64,000 nucleotides of DNA from SIG454 sp045646365 (GTDB lineage: Bacteria > Bacillota > Clostridia > Monoglobales > Monoglobaceae): NCBI GenBank assembly GCA_045646365.1, contig JAZRKP010000075.1:1-64000 (forward strand). Direction: 5' to 3'. The position numbers and the translations under genes were made by a program. The notes beneath the pieces are model-generated. The model was not told the origin of the DNA. It searched no databases and saw nothing but the letters and a program-made list of their open reading frames with translations. Of the stretch, positions 46,101 to 53,591 are shown piece after piece (the first letter of the stretch is position 1; the number at the start of each line of letters is the position of its first letter).

Positions 46101-48911
46101 CCTATGAGGCTTCATAATTTAATGGGCGGAGATAGGATTGTTAATTATGCTTATGATATTTATGGGCTTTATCCTGTAACGATTACAGAAACTTATGATG
46201 GCGGAACTGCTGAGACAAGCTATATATATGACTATATAACAGGCGATTTGCTTTTGGAAATGCTTCCCGATAGGTCATATACGGAATATACATATTATTC
46301 TGATGGAAGTGTGGGATGGGTTATTTCTCCCATATCGTTAGATGTTAGTAATACAGAATTTTATACCGTTGAGGTACATGATTATTTTGAAAATGTACCC
46401 TATTATTGTGATGGAGAAACTAAAACATTCAATGCAGAAAGAATTATCGGTTATTCTTACATTACAAATAGTGCTGATAAAAGAATGTACAGACAGGAAA
46501 TTAAATATTATGATGCAAAAGGGAACCTGCGCGTAATACAGTTGGTTGATTTATCAAGTCGAAATGAAGACAATCAGTATAATGTATATTCAACAGTGTA
46601 CTATTACGATAACTACGACAGGTTGATTAAAGTTGTTGATAGTGAGGGGAGGTCTACTCAATATACTTATGATGGATTTGACAGACCTATTACAATAACC
46701 GATAGCGAAAACAATGTGTATACTTATGTGTATGATGATGTTCAAAATAAGGTTGACTTAACGCTTAATGGCGCGACGGAAACAACAGACCGTAAGATAG
46801 CAACACAGTATTTTGACTTGTACGGGAATGTTATCCAGAATACGGTTTATCCAAATAACTCGATAGATGTTTTAACTGAAACCTATGAGTATGATTTGAA
46901 TGATAACCTTATCAGTTTCACAAATGCTAATGGAAATGAAACGGAATATGTATATGATGCAGGAAACAGGCTGAAAGAAACAACACTTTCTAACGGAGTT
47001 AAAGCAACAGCCAACTATTCTGTATTTAATAAACCCACATTTGAGAAGGTTTACTCACCAGACGGAAATGAAAAGTCGGCTCGTGTCACTTATCAGAACG
47101 AAAAAGGTGACAGAACTATGCGGTTTATAAACTATGATAACAGATTGATTGATACCGATAACTATTCATCCGATGCAAAAGGCAGAATGACGAGTATCAG
47201 TGAGGGTGAAAATACCAAAACACTTATCTATGATGAGTTTAACCGCCCGTTAATTGCTGTAAGCGGTGCAAGTCAGATACACACAAGGTATAACGCTTAC
47301 GGGGAAGCGTTCTCGGCTTCAAATGATGGTGGAACTGTTGCGGTCAGCTATGGCTATGATGCAATGGGAAATATTTATGAAAAGCTTCAAGGTGGTACGC
47401 ATCATATATATTATAGTTATTCACCTCTTGGCAACATAACACAGAACACAATGCCCTCTGGAAGAACAGAAAGCTATACCTATACACCGAACGGAAATCT
47501 TAATACGATTGTTTCAGATGGCAAAACCTTTGATTATGATTATTATGATACTGGTCTTGTTAAAACAATAAATTATCCAAATGGCTTGAAAACCAAGTAC
47601 GAATATGATAATATAAATCGTGTAACAAGTATGACGACAACCAAAGGTAATACAGTTGTAAATTCTTTTGGGTATCAGTATGACAACAATGGAAATATGA
47701 CAAAGGAAACCCGAAACGGAGCGGAAACTGTATATTCCTATGATAGCCTTGATAGGCTGATTTCTGTTACATATAGTGATGGTTCGTCAGTTTCTTATGA
47801 ATATGATGCACTCAATAACCGAACTAAAGAAACATACTCAAATGGAGATGTTATGGATTATGTGTATAATGAATGTAATCAGTTGTCAGAAGTTAAGTTG
47901 AATGGCGAAACGACTGATATATATACATACAACAAAACAGGTGCAGTTGTAACACACAATAACAAAACCTTTACTTATAACGAATGGGATAAACTGTCGG
48001 TTTATTCTGACGGAACTGATACCTACACATACAAATATGATGCAAACGGTATCAGAACTCAAAAGAATGACAAACAGTATATCGTTGACATCAATAACAA
48101 TGTGATAGCTGAAACGGATAGCACAGGAACGATAACGGATGAAATCCTTTGGGGGCATCAGCCACTTGCAAGAAAAGTAAACGGCAGTTGGTATTATTAT
48201 ATCTATAACGCTCACGGTGATGTAGTAGGGCTTGTGAACGAATCAGGAACAGTTGTCAATACATATGAGTACACTCCTTGGGGTGAGATTCGTAACGAAA
48301 CTGAAATGGTAGATAACCCAATCAAATACGCAGGAGAATACTATGATGACGAGCTGGATATGTACTATCTCCGTGCAAGATATTATGACCCAACTATCGG
48401 CAGATTCACAAGTTTAGATGTTGAAGAAGGTAACATATCTAATCCTCTTGATATGAACAGATATGTGTATTGTAGAAACAATCCGATTAAATATATAGAT
48501 CCGAGTGGTGAAGAACCGATAACTCTAACTGTGGGGACTGTTGCTATAATCAAATTTGCAATTGGAGCAATTCTTGCAATAGGTGCAACATATACATTAA
48601 ATAACCTAGTTAAGAATATTAGTGATAATAGAAAACACCATATTCTTCACGGAAGTAATAATTCCCATGAAAGTGGTTGGCGCAAGTTTAATATTGATCC
48701 GAACGATCCTAAAGGATTTGAAAAATTATTGCCAATAATAAACGAGGTTATTAAGCAAGGAACTAAAGGACCATGGAAGGAAAAAGGAGAAAGATATGTC
48801 AGAGAAATAACATATTATTTTCCAAAAATTGGGGAAACAGTAAAAGTAATTATTAACAAAACCAAAGATGGAATTGAAAGTATAACAGATGCGTATACAA
48901 TTTTTAAATAA
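43185..48911 (+). CDS. Secreted Rhs/YD-repeat polymorphic toxin (WapA-like)
   Basis: The product has 1908 residues. A Sec signal peptide reads MKYISRLLAVVIVLSMLLTS and ends near VNA. An acidic region with QNDDTE-type repeats (~125-165) follows, then the Rhs shell with many YD repeats (about 900-1700), for example YTYDGFDRPITIT and YEYDALNNRTKETYSNG. The conserved core RARYYDPTIGRFTSLDV ends at DPSG (~residue 1772). A hydrophobic stretch and a C-terminal toxin domain of ~100 residues follow, starting KHHILHG and ending ITDAYTIFK, like HIL...DAY-type toxins of the Ntox35 kind (tentative, probably an RNase fold). I chose ATG 43185 for its 7-nt spacing to AAGGGGG. An immunity-type gene and displaced cassettes follow. 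Confidence 0.92.
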   Translation: MKYISRLLAVVIVLSMLLTSVNAEDTFDMFLNITLDLETGETTFTETEITSEKDFSNLNVTVIEVTHDRTENEVYKGLLGGYDNGRWVNVDFFDNKPFVIFDWQTQSTFWVIPSENSVEETAVEIQNDDTETDVDIQNDDTENVMEIQNNVEEMTDIFTVKGEKEFSLPEMDDSFESVEYEDEVSEYIPQDTQLYLNCQSQTMDEPELVSYSANDSVFNTNLISSFNTITGPMADNGANEPKFSYNKFLDENISDYSGELTLNFEDIVLEGRNGLDLRIGRTYQSVASDIGRDIIMVLPNENGYLRNKLVTDYSNYLSDRYNLGVGWGFSFPSVQIETEYIPQEVEDTFYYDEEQELYYHSGNGEVYQVQFTSDVDDSNLKGYYQKDIQFNRNDTGYNNGQTTSYYSMTLPDKTKQYFAEDGRLIGIVDRFGNTIKFEHELYRITNRVPDGEFVYDDNMWTSSKTSSSKDAIHSESKGQFDLTSMKFRQNNADETYIISQPIQVKPETTYEIGLSVYSKYGDDIQIEVIGYDTLYNYDHSEIFTISDYPTNEWYEFSDTFSMSSATRYIEIKISPEDARDTYIDNVYLDEPKPLISKITDSVGRTVEFAYAGSLIEGTTGAVNVVITSPDKADTRTLTYNKNIIGFGTEYQKHKELRKHWYLTSSNTEGDNGTVVRYEYKGGTTTDSEGNTIYPRLYINYSSKTQSTADTWNNKPVLSSVKYKDRKKIYEYETVRKNLGEDGYYDTLRVNKTYDMYSYVPEGATKASFKGELDAVDYSYGGTYNGNTFDNETGYPNYSFDDETDFNEQWTVTKTGKSTDTVTFSNCEVVRQTSSSDGTTIVSDYTNHEIFKNSPTQIKITTAQNDTEKETYILYSYNDWGGVESATKEIDDSIKNDADLLEKYTTTYEYNDFYDITEKRYYNDINSPQVHEVNTFDSNGLLTSSENAVKEKVNYYYENANYPYLITKSIIDDPMRLHNLMGGDRIVNYAYDIYGLYPVTITETYDGGTAETSYIYDYITGDLLLEMLPDRSYTEYTYYSDGSVGWVISPISLDVSNTEFYTVEVHDYFENVPYYCDGETKTFNAERIIGYSYITNSADKRMYRQEIKYYDAKGNLRVIQLVDLSSRNEDNQYNVYSTVYYYDNYDRLIKVVDSEGRSTQYTYDGFDRPITITDSENNVYTYVYDDVQNKVDLTLNGATETTDRKIATQYFDLYGNVIQNTVYPNNSIDVLTETYEYDLNDNLISFTNANGNETEYVYDAGNRLKETTLSNGVKATANYSVFNKPTFEKVYSPDGNEKSARVTYQNEKGDRTMRFINYDNRLIDTDNYSSDAKGRMTSISEGENTKTLIYDEFNRPLIAVSGASQIHTRYNAYGEAFSASNDGGTVAVSYGYDAMGNIYEKLQGGTHHIYYSYSPLGNITQNTMPSGRTESYTYTPNGNLNTIVSDGKTFDYDYYDTGLVKTINYPNGLKTKYEYDNINRVTSMTTTKGNTVVNSFGYQYDNNGNMTKETRNGAETVYSYDSLDRLISVTYSDGSSVSYEYDALNNRTKETYSNGDVMDYVYNECNQLSEVKLNGETTDIYTYNKTGAVVTHNNKTFTYNEWDKLSVYSDGTDTYTYKYDANGIRTQKNDKQYIVDINNNVIAETDSTGTITDEILWGHQPLARKVNGSWYYYIYNAHGDVVGLVNESGTVVNTYEYTPWGEIRNETEMVDNPIKYAGEYYDDELDMYYLRARYYDPTIGRFTSLDVEEGNISNPLDMNRYVYCRNNPIKYIDPSGEEPITLTVGTVAIIKFAIGAILAIGATYTLNNLVKNISDNRKHHILHGSNNSHESGWRKFNIDPNDPKGFEKLLPIINEVIKQGTKGPWKEKGERYVREITYYFPKIGETVKVIINKTKDGIESITDAYTIFK

Positions 48912-48924
48912 GGAGAATTTTTGT

Positions 48925-49398
48925 ATGACTTTATATGAAAAAATTTATTCAAAAAAGAATACAAAAGAAATAATACTAGAAAAAAGTGATGAGTGGATAA
49001 AAGAATTAGAAACCAAAGAAGAATGTGTAGAAAAACATATGGCACTTGCTCATATATATTATATGAGAGAATTATATGTGTTTGACTGCACCAATGCTGA
49101 AAAAGCATGCGAATATTTTAGCAAGATACCTGATGAATACTATAATGTTGATTGCTTGAGCGAAAGAATCGATGCGTTAAAACTATGTTATCGTTTTAAA
49201 GAGTTTTTGGTCTTATCTAAACAGTTACTTGAAAGAGAAAATCCTTTTGAAGTAAAATATTTAATTTTAAGAGAGTTGGTTGATGATTCAATAGTGGCTG
49301 ATGGAATAATGACTAAAGAGGAGTACTATGAGTTTAAAGAAAAACTGAAAGAATTATTAACTAATGAATGCATCACGATAGATAGGATTATTCCATAA
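48925..49398 (+). CDS. Probable immunity protein for the Rhs toxin
   Basis: The product has 157 residues, starting at ATG 48925 with AAGGAG upstream, 13 nt after the Rhs stop. The sequence is all-helical and acidic, rich in Glu and Leu with scattered Cys, and has no signal peptide. That suits a cytoplasmic protein that blocks the toxin in the producing cell. I do not recognise the family; the assignment rests on position, which is the strict rule for Rhs toxins. A hairpin follows. Confidence 0.65.
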   Translation: MTLYEKIYSKKNTKEIILEKSDEWIKELETKEECVEKHMALAHIYYMRELYVFDCTNAEKACEYFSKIPDEYYNVDCLSERIDALKLCYRFKEFLVLSKQLLERENPFEVKYLILRELVDDSIVADGIMTKEEYYEFKEKLKELLTNECITIDRIIP

Positions 49399-49414
49399 GT
49401 TTGTATTTTATTAT

Positions 49415-49448
49415 TATCCTGCGGTAATAGATATATTGCCGCAGGATA
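49415..49448 (+). terminator. Hairpin after the immunity gene
   Basis: TATCCTGCGG (49415-49424) pairs with CCGCAGGATA (49439-49448), extendable inward. No T-run follows; it marks the end of the intact toxin-immunity unit. Confidence 0.55.
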
Positions 49449-49457
49449 TACATAATC

Positions 49458-50231
49458 CAAAAGAATGACAAACAGTATATTGTTGACATCAATAACAATG
49501 TTGTAGCCGAAACGGATAGCACAGGAACGATAACCGACGAAATCCTTTGGGGACATCAGCCACTTGCAAGAAAAGTGAATGGTAGTTGGTATTACTATAT
49601 TTACAATGCTCATGGTGATGTTGTCGGTCTTGTAAATGAAGCTGGAACAGTTGTAAATACTTATGAGTACACTCCTTGGGGTGAGGTTCGTAACGAAACT
49701 GAAATGGTAGACAATCCAATCAAGTACGCAGGAGAATATTATGATGACGAGCTTGGTATGATTTATCTTCGTGCAAGATACTATGACCCACAAATAGGCA
49801 GATTTACAAGCTTAGATGTTGAAGAAGGTAACATAGCAATTCCGCTTGAAATGAATCGATATGTGTACTGTTTGAATAATCCGATTAAGTATGTGGACCC
49901 ATATGGAGAATTTCCTCTTGCTATATCTGCTGGTGCCGCGTTGTTATCTAAAGCTGTTCCATATATTGTTACAGGTGTTGCGGTGATAGTAAAAGTGGTT
50001 AATTATGCGAAAAAGAACAAGCAGCCAGAATCCTTGCCTAAAACAGGGAAGCCGAATACTTCAAAAGATTTATTGAATCCTGATGGAACTGTAAAACAAC
50101 GAAGGTTTTATGGACCTGATGGAAAGGCGGAGAAAGATATAGATTATAACCATGGTAATGGAGACGGAACACATACATTCCCACATACTCATAAATGGGA
50201 CTGGAGTTCAGGTTCGGGTGTAAGAAAGTAG
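49458..50231 (+). pseudogene. Orphan Rhs C-terminal cassette 2 (toxin tip without shell)
   Basis: From QKNDKQYIVDINNN onward this frame repeats the end of the main Rhs shell, matching 48061-48507 with high DNA similarity, down to the DPYG boundary. A different tip follows: a hydrophobic stretch, then a domain with RRFYGPDGKAEKDIDYNHG and HTFPHTHKWDW, rich in His and likely nuclease-like. There is no start codon with a ribosome site, so it is a silent displaced cassette that could replace the active tip by recombination. A GTG at 49575 is the first possible start. Confidence 0.8.
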
Positions 50232-50239
50232 GTGAAATA

Positions 50240-50470
50240 ATGGAGTATGAAGAATTTAAAAGTGAGGTATTGTGTGGGAGAGAAATTGAATTTAAGTGTA
50301 GAAATGTTGATTTTTTTGTAGGACACAGTGAAAAAGGTATATATCTTTCAAGTGGTAGTAAGGATATTGATTATTTCTCAAGTTGCAGAGAACTGATGGA
50401 GAATGCTAGAGTGTTTGAGCTTTCTATCGAAGAAATATGGAATGAAATTGAAGTAGAATATATTTTGTGA
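50240..50470 (+). CDS. Probable immunity protein 2 (76 residues)
   Basis: ATG at 50240 is preceded by AGGTG and lies 9 nt after the cassette 2 stop. The product is acidic and starts MEYEEFKSEVLCGREIEF. It has no signal peptide and is not recognised. Its place directly after toxin tip 2 marks it as the cognate immunity gene. Its stop overlaps the open frame of cassette 3 (GTGA). Keeping such genes expressed would protect against sister cells using that tip. Confidence 0.6.
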   Translation: MEYEEFKSEVLCGREIEFKCRNVDFFVGHSEKGIYLSSGSKDIDYFSSCRELMENARVFELSIEEIWNEIEVEYIL

Positions 50471-50958
50471 TAGTCAATCCAATCAAATACGCAGGAGAAT
50501 ACTATGACGATGAACTTGGTATGTGCTATCTCCGAGCAAGATACTATGACCCACAAATAGGTCGATTTACGAGCCTTGATATTAAAGAGGGAGATATATC
50601 TAACCCTCTTGATATGAACAGATATGTATACTGTCGGAATAATCCGATTAAGTATGTAGACCTTACAGGTGAATTTGCCATTACTATAGGTGGAATTACC
50701 ATTGGCGAAGCTGCAATTGTTAAAGGTATAATGTTTGTAGCAGGAGCGATAATGGCTGCTGATTTAGGTAAGAAAGTTGGAGATGTTTTGAAAACAAGAA
50801 AGGGCAGTATCCAAAATACGCCTAAACCACCTGGAACTCCTGGTTGGGATACAATTAGAGATTTGACTATGGCTGAAATTCTTAGAAGAGCACAAAAAGG
50901 TGAAACAGGATTTAAGACTATATTGAAATTATTAAATGATGGCAGATTTAAGAAATAA
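50467..50958 (+). pseudogene. Orphan Rhs C-terminal cassette 3
   Basis: Starting near 50474 the sequence repeats the last ~190 nt of the main Rhs shell (NPIKYAGEYYDDEL through NPIKYVDLTG). A third tip then follows: a hydrophobic segment and a short domain with PGWDTIRDLTMAEILRRAQK and TILKLLNDGRFKK. A GTG at 50467 overlaps the immunity 2 stop in a GTGA arrangement but lacks a ribosome site. The homology is shorter than in cassette 2, so the recombination points differ. Confidence 0.78.
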
Positions 50959-50969
50959 GGAGAATATAC

Positions 50970-51221
50970 ATGAAATACATAAAAGAGCTAATTGATTTTT
51001 TAGACAAACTTGAAGGAAATAAAATTTATTATAAGTTAGGAAAAGTGCGCGAAAATACAATTATGGTTGAAATTGCAGTTCCTGGTGAAAGGTGGGAAAT
51101 CGAATTTAATTCATATGGGACGGAACATGAGTGTGATGTTGAAATAGAAAAATTCAAGGGAGATGGCACCATTGGGGACGAAAATGAACTTGCCAAATTG
51201 TTTGAGTTGTTTTCAGAATAA
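50970..51221 (+). CDS. Probable immunity protein 3 (83 residues)
   Basis: AAGGAG precedes the ATG at 50970, 11 nt after the cassette 3 stop. The product starts MKYIKELIDFLDKLEGNKIY and includes VPGERWEIEF. It is a small acidic alpha/beta protein with no signal peptide. I recall similar small proteins beside Rhs tips, but no named family can be given. Position indicates immunity to tip 3. Confidence 0.65.
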   Translation: MKYIKELIDFLDKLEGNKIYYKLGKVRENTIMVEIAVPGERWEIEFNSYGTEHECDVEIEKFKGDGTIGDENELAKLFELFSE

Positions 51222-51271
51222 ATGGAAGATAATATATAGAATTCCATTGAAATAAATAAGATGTGTCGTGT

Positions 51272-51312
51272 AAGGGCAGGGGCAGGACTTTCATTTTGAG
51301 AGCCCTGCCCTT
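51272..51312. terminator. Bidirectional hairpin between the cassette array and the resolvase gene
   Basis: AAGGGCAGGG (51272-51281) pairs exactly with CCCTGCCCTT (51303-51312) across a 21-nt loop. TTCTCTC follows on the plus strand. Confidence 0.65.
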
Positions 51313-51317
51313 TCTCT

Positions 51318-51920
51318 CTACTTCTCTGCCTTTAAAAGCTTGTAAAAAGACGATTTTTTGAGGTTTAAGGCAGTCATTGCTTGCTTTGCCGAGATGTTTG
51401 ATGACTTGTATTTAGAGATGACTACATCCCAGTTTTCGGGCTTTTTAAGAGGTGGTCTGCCGAGATGGATTCCTCTTGTTTTAGCTGACTCTATTCCAGC
51501 TTTCTGGCGTGAGTGAATGTTGTGATATTCTTGTTCGGCAATGGAGCTTAAAACCTCAATTAGAATGTTATTTACCATATCCATAACCCATAATTGTTCA
51601 TTTGGTAAGTCAAGCATAGTTGTTGGTAGGTCAATCACCTTTAATCGGATGTTGTTATCTCTGAAATATTGAAGCTCATTTTTAATATCCATTTTGCTTC
51701 TGGAAAGACGGTCAAGACTTTTGATTACTAATGTGTCATACGGTCTTAAGAGGGTGTTTTTGAGTGCCATATACCCGTTTCTGTCGAGGTTCTTTCCTGA
51801 TTGTTTGTCTGTTATTATATCCCTGTCATCAGCTCCTAATGATTTAAATTCATCAAGCTGTCTGTCAAGATTTTGTTCTGATGTAGAGACTCTTGCGTAG
51901 TAATATGTTCTTGAATTCAT
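51318..51920 (-). CDS. Small serine recombinase (resolvase/invertase family)
   Basis: The product has 200 residues. The catalytic domain opens YYYARVSTSEQNLDRQ, with nucleophile Ser near residue 12, then DRLSRSKMDI and the long E-helix. A C-terminal helix-turn-helix (ISAKQAMTALNLKKSSFYKL) binds DNA. The size is typical of Tn3-type resolvases and invertases, not of large integrases. I chose ATG 51920, since AAAGGA lies ~10 nt upstream; the ATG at 51929 touches that site. It lies between a nested inverted repeat upstream and the toxin cassette array downstream, so it could resolve multimers or rearrange island DNA. Confidence 0.9.
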   Translation of the reverse strand: MNSRTYYYARVSTSEQNLDRQLDEFKSLGADDRDIITDKQSGKNLDRNGYMALKNTLLRPYDTLVIKSLDRLSRSKMDIKNELQYFRDNNIRLKVIDLPTTMLDLPNEQLWVMDMVNNILIEVLSSIAEQEYHNIHSRQKAGIESAKTRGIHLGRPPLKKPENWDVVISKYKSSNISAKQAMTALNLKKSSFYKLLKAEK

Positions 51921-51940
51921 TTTTATCATTCCTTTCTTTT

Positions 51941-52006
51941 CAGTTCATAAAGGTGGTTATAATTTACGGACAGTCCATAAACTGAATAACCGACCTTTAT
52001 GAACTG
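51941..52006. repeat. Nested inverted repeats upstream of the resolvase gene (possible res site)
   Basis: CAGTTCATAAAGGTGGTTAT (51941-51960) pairs with 51986-52006, 20 pairs with a one-base bulge. An inner dyad centred on GGACAGTCC (51968-51976) shares nearly the same centre. Minus-strand resolvases usually bind such dyads just upstream of their own gene. It is also followed by five T on the plus strand. Confidence 0.5.
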
Positions 52007-52052
52007 TTTTTAGTTAATTTTTAAGGTGTTTATAAAGGTATACTTTTATGGA

Positions 52053-52096
52053 GCATACAAAGAATTTCCCCGTCCCGGGGAAATTCTTATGTATGC
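52053..52096. repeat. 44-bp near-perfect palindrome
   Basis: GCATACA and AAGAATTTCCCCG (52053-52072) pair with CGGGGAAATTCTT and TGTATGC (52076-52096), 20 pairs with a 3-nt loop and one bulged A. No T-run on either side. Candidate cruciform, oriT or single-strand origin. Confidence 0.55.
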
Positions 52097-52161
52097 GGAC
52101 TGTATATTAATCGGTTAATGCGATTATGTAAATGTAAATAAGTAATATAAGTACAGCCATT

Positions 52162-52341
52162 CTATTTTTCCTCCTGTTCTCTTATAAGTTCTTCTAATAT
52201 AGAAATGTTTTCAAGTGTCATTTCAAATTCTTTTTCTCGTCCGAGTTTAGGTTTATCGGATAAAACATCATCTGAATACAACAATTTTTTATGTAGTTCT
52301 ATCTCATATAAATCCAGTAAATATTCTAATATTTTGTTCAT
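52162..52341 (-). CDS. Small helical protein (59 residues)
   Basis: ATG at 52341 is preceded by AAGGAG 7 nt upstream on the minus strand. The peptide starts MNKILEYLLDLYEIELHKKL and ends in an acidic Glu-rich helix. No signal peptide or Cys. The function is unknown. It is probably the last gene of the amidoligase operon, 121 nt after the previous stop. The gap 52342-52462 shows no other feature. Confidence 0.6.
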   Translation of the reverse strand: MNKILEYLLDLYEIELHKKLLYSDDVLSDKPKLGREKEFEMTLENISILEELIREQEEK

Positions 52342-52462
52342 GTTTAAATCTCCTTTTCTTTGCTTCTACAACGGGTCTAAAAGCTAAAATTTTACCAGTT
52401 TAAGAAGTACATATGTAGTCAGTTATGAATGAATATCCGCTATATATAACACCTCTTAAAAC

Positions 52463-52732
52463 TCAATATTCGCTCGGTAAAAGAAAGGTGATATGACTCA
52501 CATCATCTATAATCCATACCTTAATTTTTCTACCATCGTTAAGCTCTGCAATAACAACCTGAAGATAGTCGGCTTTGTTCTCGTTTATGAGAGGCTTAAG
52601 CAACTGCATAGTATCGGCAACAAGTTTAAATACCAAATCTCCAAACTCACTTTCAATCCCTCTGGTATATACGATTTGTCCATTGAACTTATATGTTCCT
52701 TCACATTCCTGTGGTAATAGTTTGATATTCAT
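52463..52732 (-). CDS. DUF960-like small protein (89 residues)
   Basis: The C-terminal segment KVWIIDDVSHITFLLPSEY and the early YTRGIESEFGD resemble DUF960 proteins, which are common on Firmicute plasmids and phages; the assignment is tentative. The protein is small, soluble and mixed alpha/beta. Its start overlaps the preceding gene's stop by one base, so it is translated by coupling with the GATase-like gene. This tight order suggests a joint function. Confidence 0.65.
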   Translation of the reverse strand: MNIKLLPQECEGTYKFNGQIVYTRGIESEFGDLVFKLVADTMQLLKPLINENKADYLQVVIAELNDGRKIKVWIIDDVSHITFLLPSEY

Positions 52733-53589
52733 TATCTGATAACTCCTTTCTCAACATCCATCATATAAGCTTCCTTTTCATTAAAGCGATAAGGCATACC
52801 CTGATATGTGAAAGCTTGTGCATCATCAAGAGGAATTAGCAAATCATTTATATAGTTATATTCATACACCCGTTCATTTTTATCAATGAAGTAATCATAA
52901 CCATCACTTTCGGCAATATCACCATTTCCGACAACTATTCCGTATACAGGGCAAACCAATAATTCGTTATCGTACAAATGAAAACTGTTAAACCAGTTTA
53001 AGTATGAATATTCCTCAAAGCTGTTGTTTGAGTAGAGAATACCATTATCCTCAATAAATTTGCCTATGGTGTATATCTCTCCATCTTTAGTCAGGAAACA
53101 CATTTTGGATTGAATCTCATTCTCTATTCTCTGCATAATGTATTTGTTGGTATAGAAATCAGGCTGAATGTTCTTTATTGAGGACAGCTTCTTAACTATA
53201 TAGGTTTGTGTATCTGATAACTTGGGAATACATTTAATCGGAATTATCCCATTGTGAGCAACAGCAATATCAGTAACAACAGATGTTTTCTTCATATCCT
53301 TTATTTTACGGGAGATAGGGAACGGATGGGTATTACTTTGATTCGTACCGCCGTGAGTTGTTATACGGAAGTGCATAACAAGTGGTGTATCGGTTAAATC
53401 AAGTCGTTTGCCAAGAGAAACAAGAAACGAACTAAACTCATTATAAGTCATAAAGCCTTTCCTTATTTTTACCTCGTTATTTTCACACCACGAAATCCCT
53501 GCTCCGTCCGAGTTATGTTCAAAACATCTTGATAAGGTTTCATAATCAGGCATAACTATACCTCGTTTTTTAGCAACAATAATACACAT
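52732..53589 (-). CDS. Class II glutamine amidotransferase-like Ntn-hydrolase
   Basis: The product has 285 residues and starts Met-Cys: removal of Met1 would expose Cys2, the nucleophile of GATase-II enzymes. Other family marks are HNSDGAGISW, the MHFRITTHGG segment and VAHNGII, which build the glutamine site. These enzymes release ammonia from glutamine or act as Ntn amidohydrolases. It begins 2 nt after the amidoligase gene and overlaps the DUF960-like gene. It may supply ammonia, or trim an amide, for the amidoligase reaction. The C-terminal ~100 residues are not assigned. Confidence 0.82.
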   Translation of the reverse strand: MCIIVAKKRGIVMPDYETLSRCFEHNSDGAGISWCENNEVKIRKGFMTYNEFSSFLVSLGKRLDLTDTPLVMHFRITTHGGTNQSNTHPFPISRKIKDMKKTSVVTDIAVAHNGIIPIKCIPKLSDTQTYIVKKLSSIKNIQPDFYTNKYIMQRIENEIQSKMCFLTKDGEIYTIGKFIEDNGILYSNNSFEEYSYLNWFNSFHLYDNELLVCPVYGIVVGNGDIAESDGYDYFIDKNERVYEYNYINDLLIPLDDAQAFTYQGMPYRFNEKEAYMMDVEKGVIR

Positions 53590-53591
53590 AA

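Noticed and set aside
47886..48215. Minus-strand ORF over the Rhs shell, and similar one at 49326-49793
   Set aside because: Both are shadows in the duplicated Rhs region; their resemblance to each other only reflects the cassette homology.
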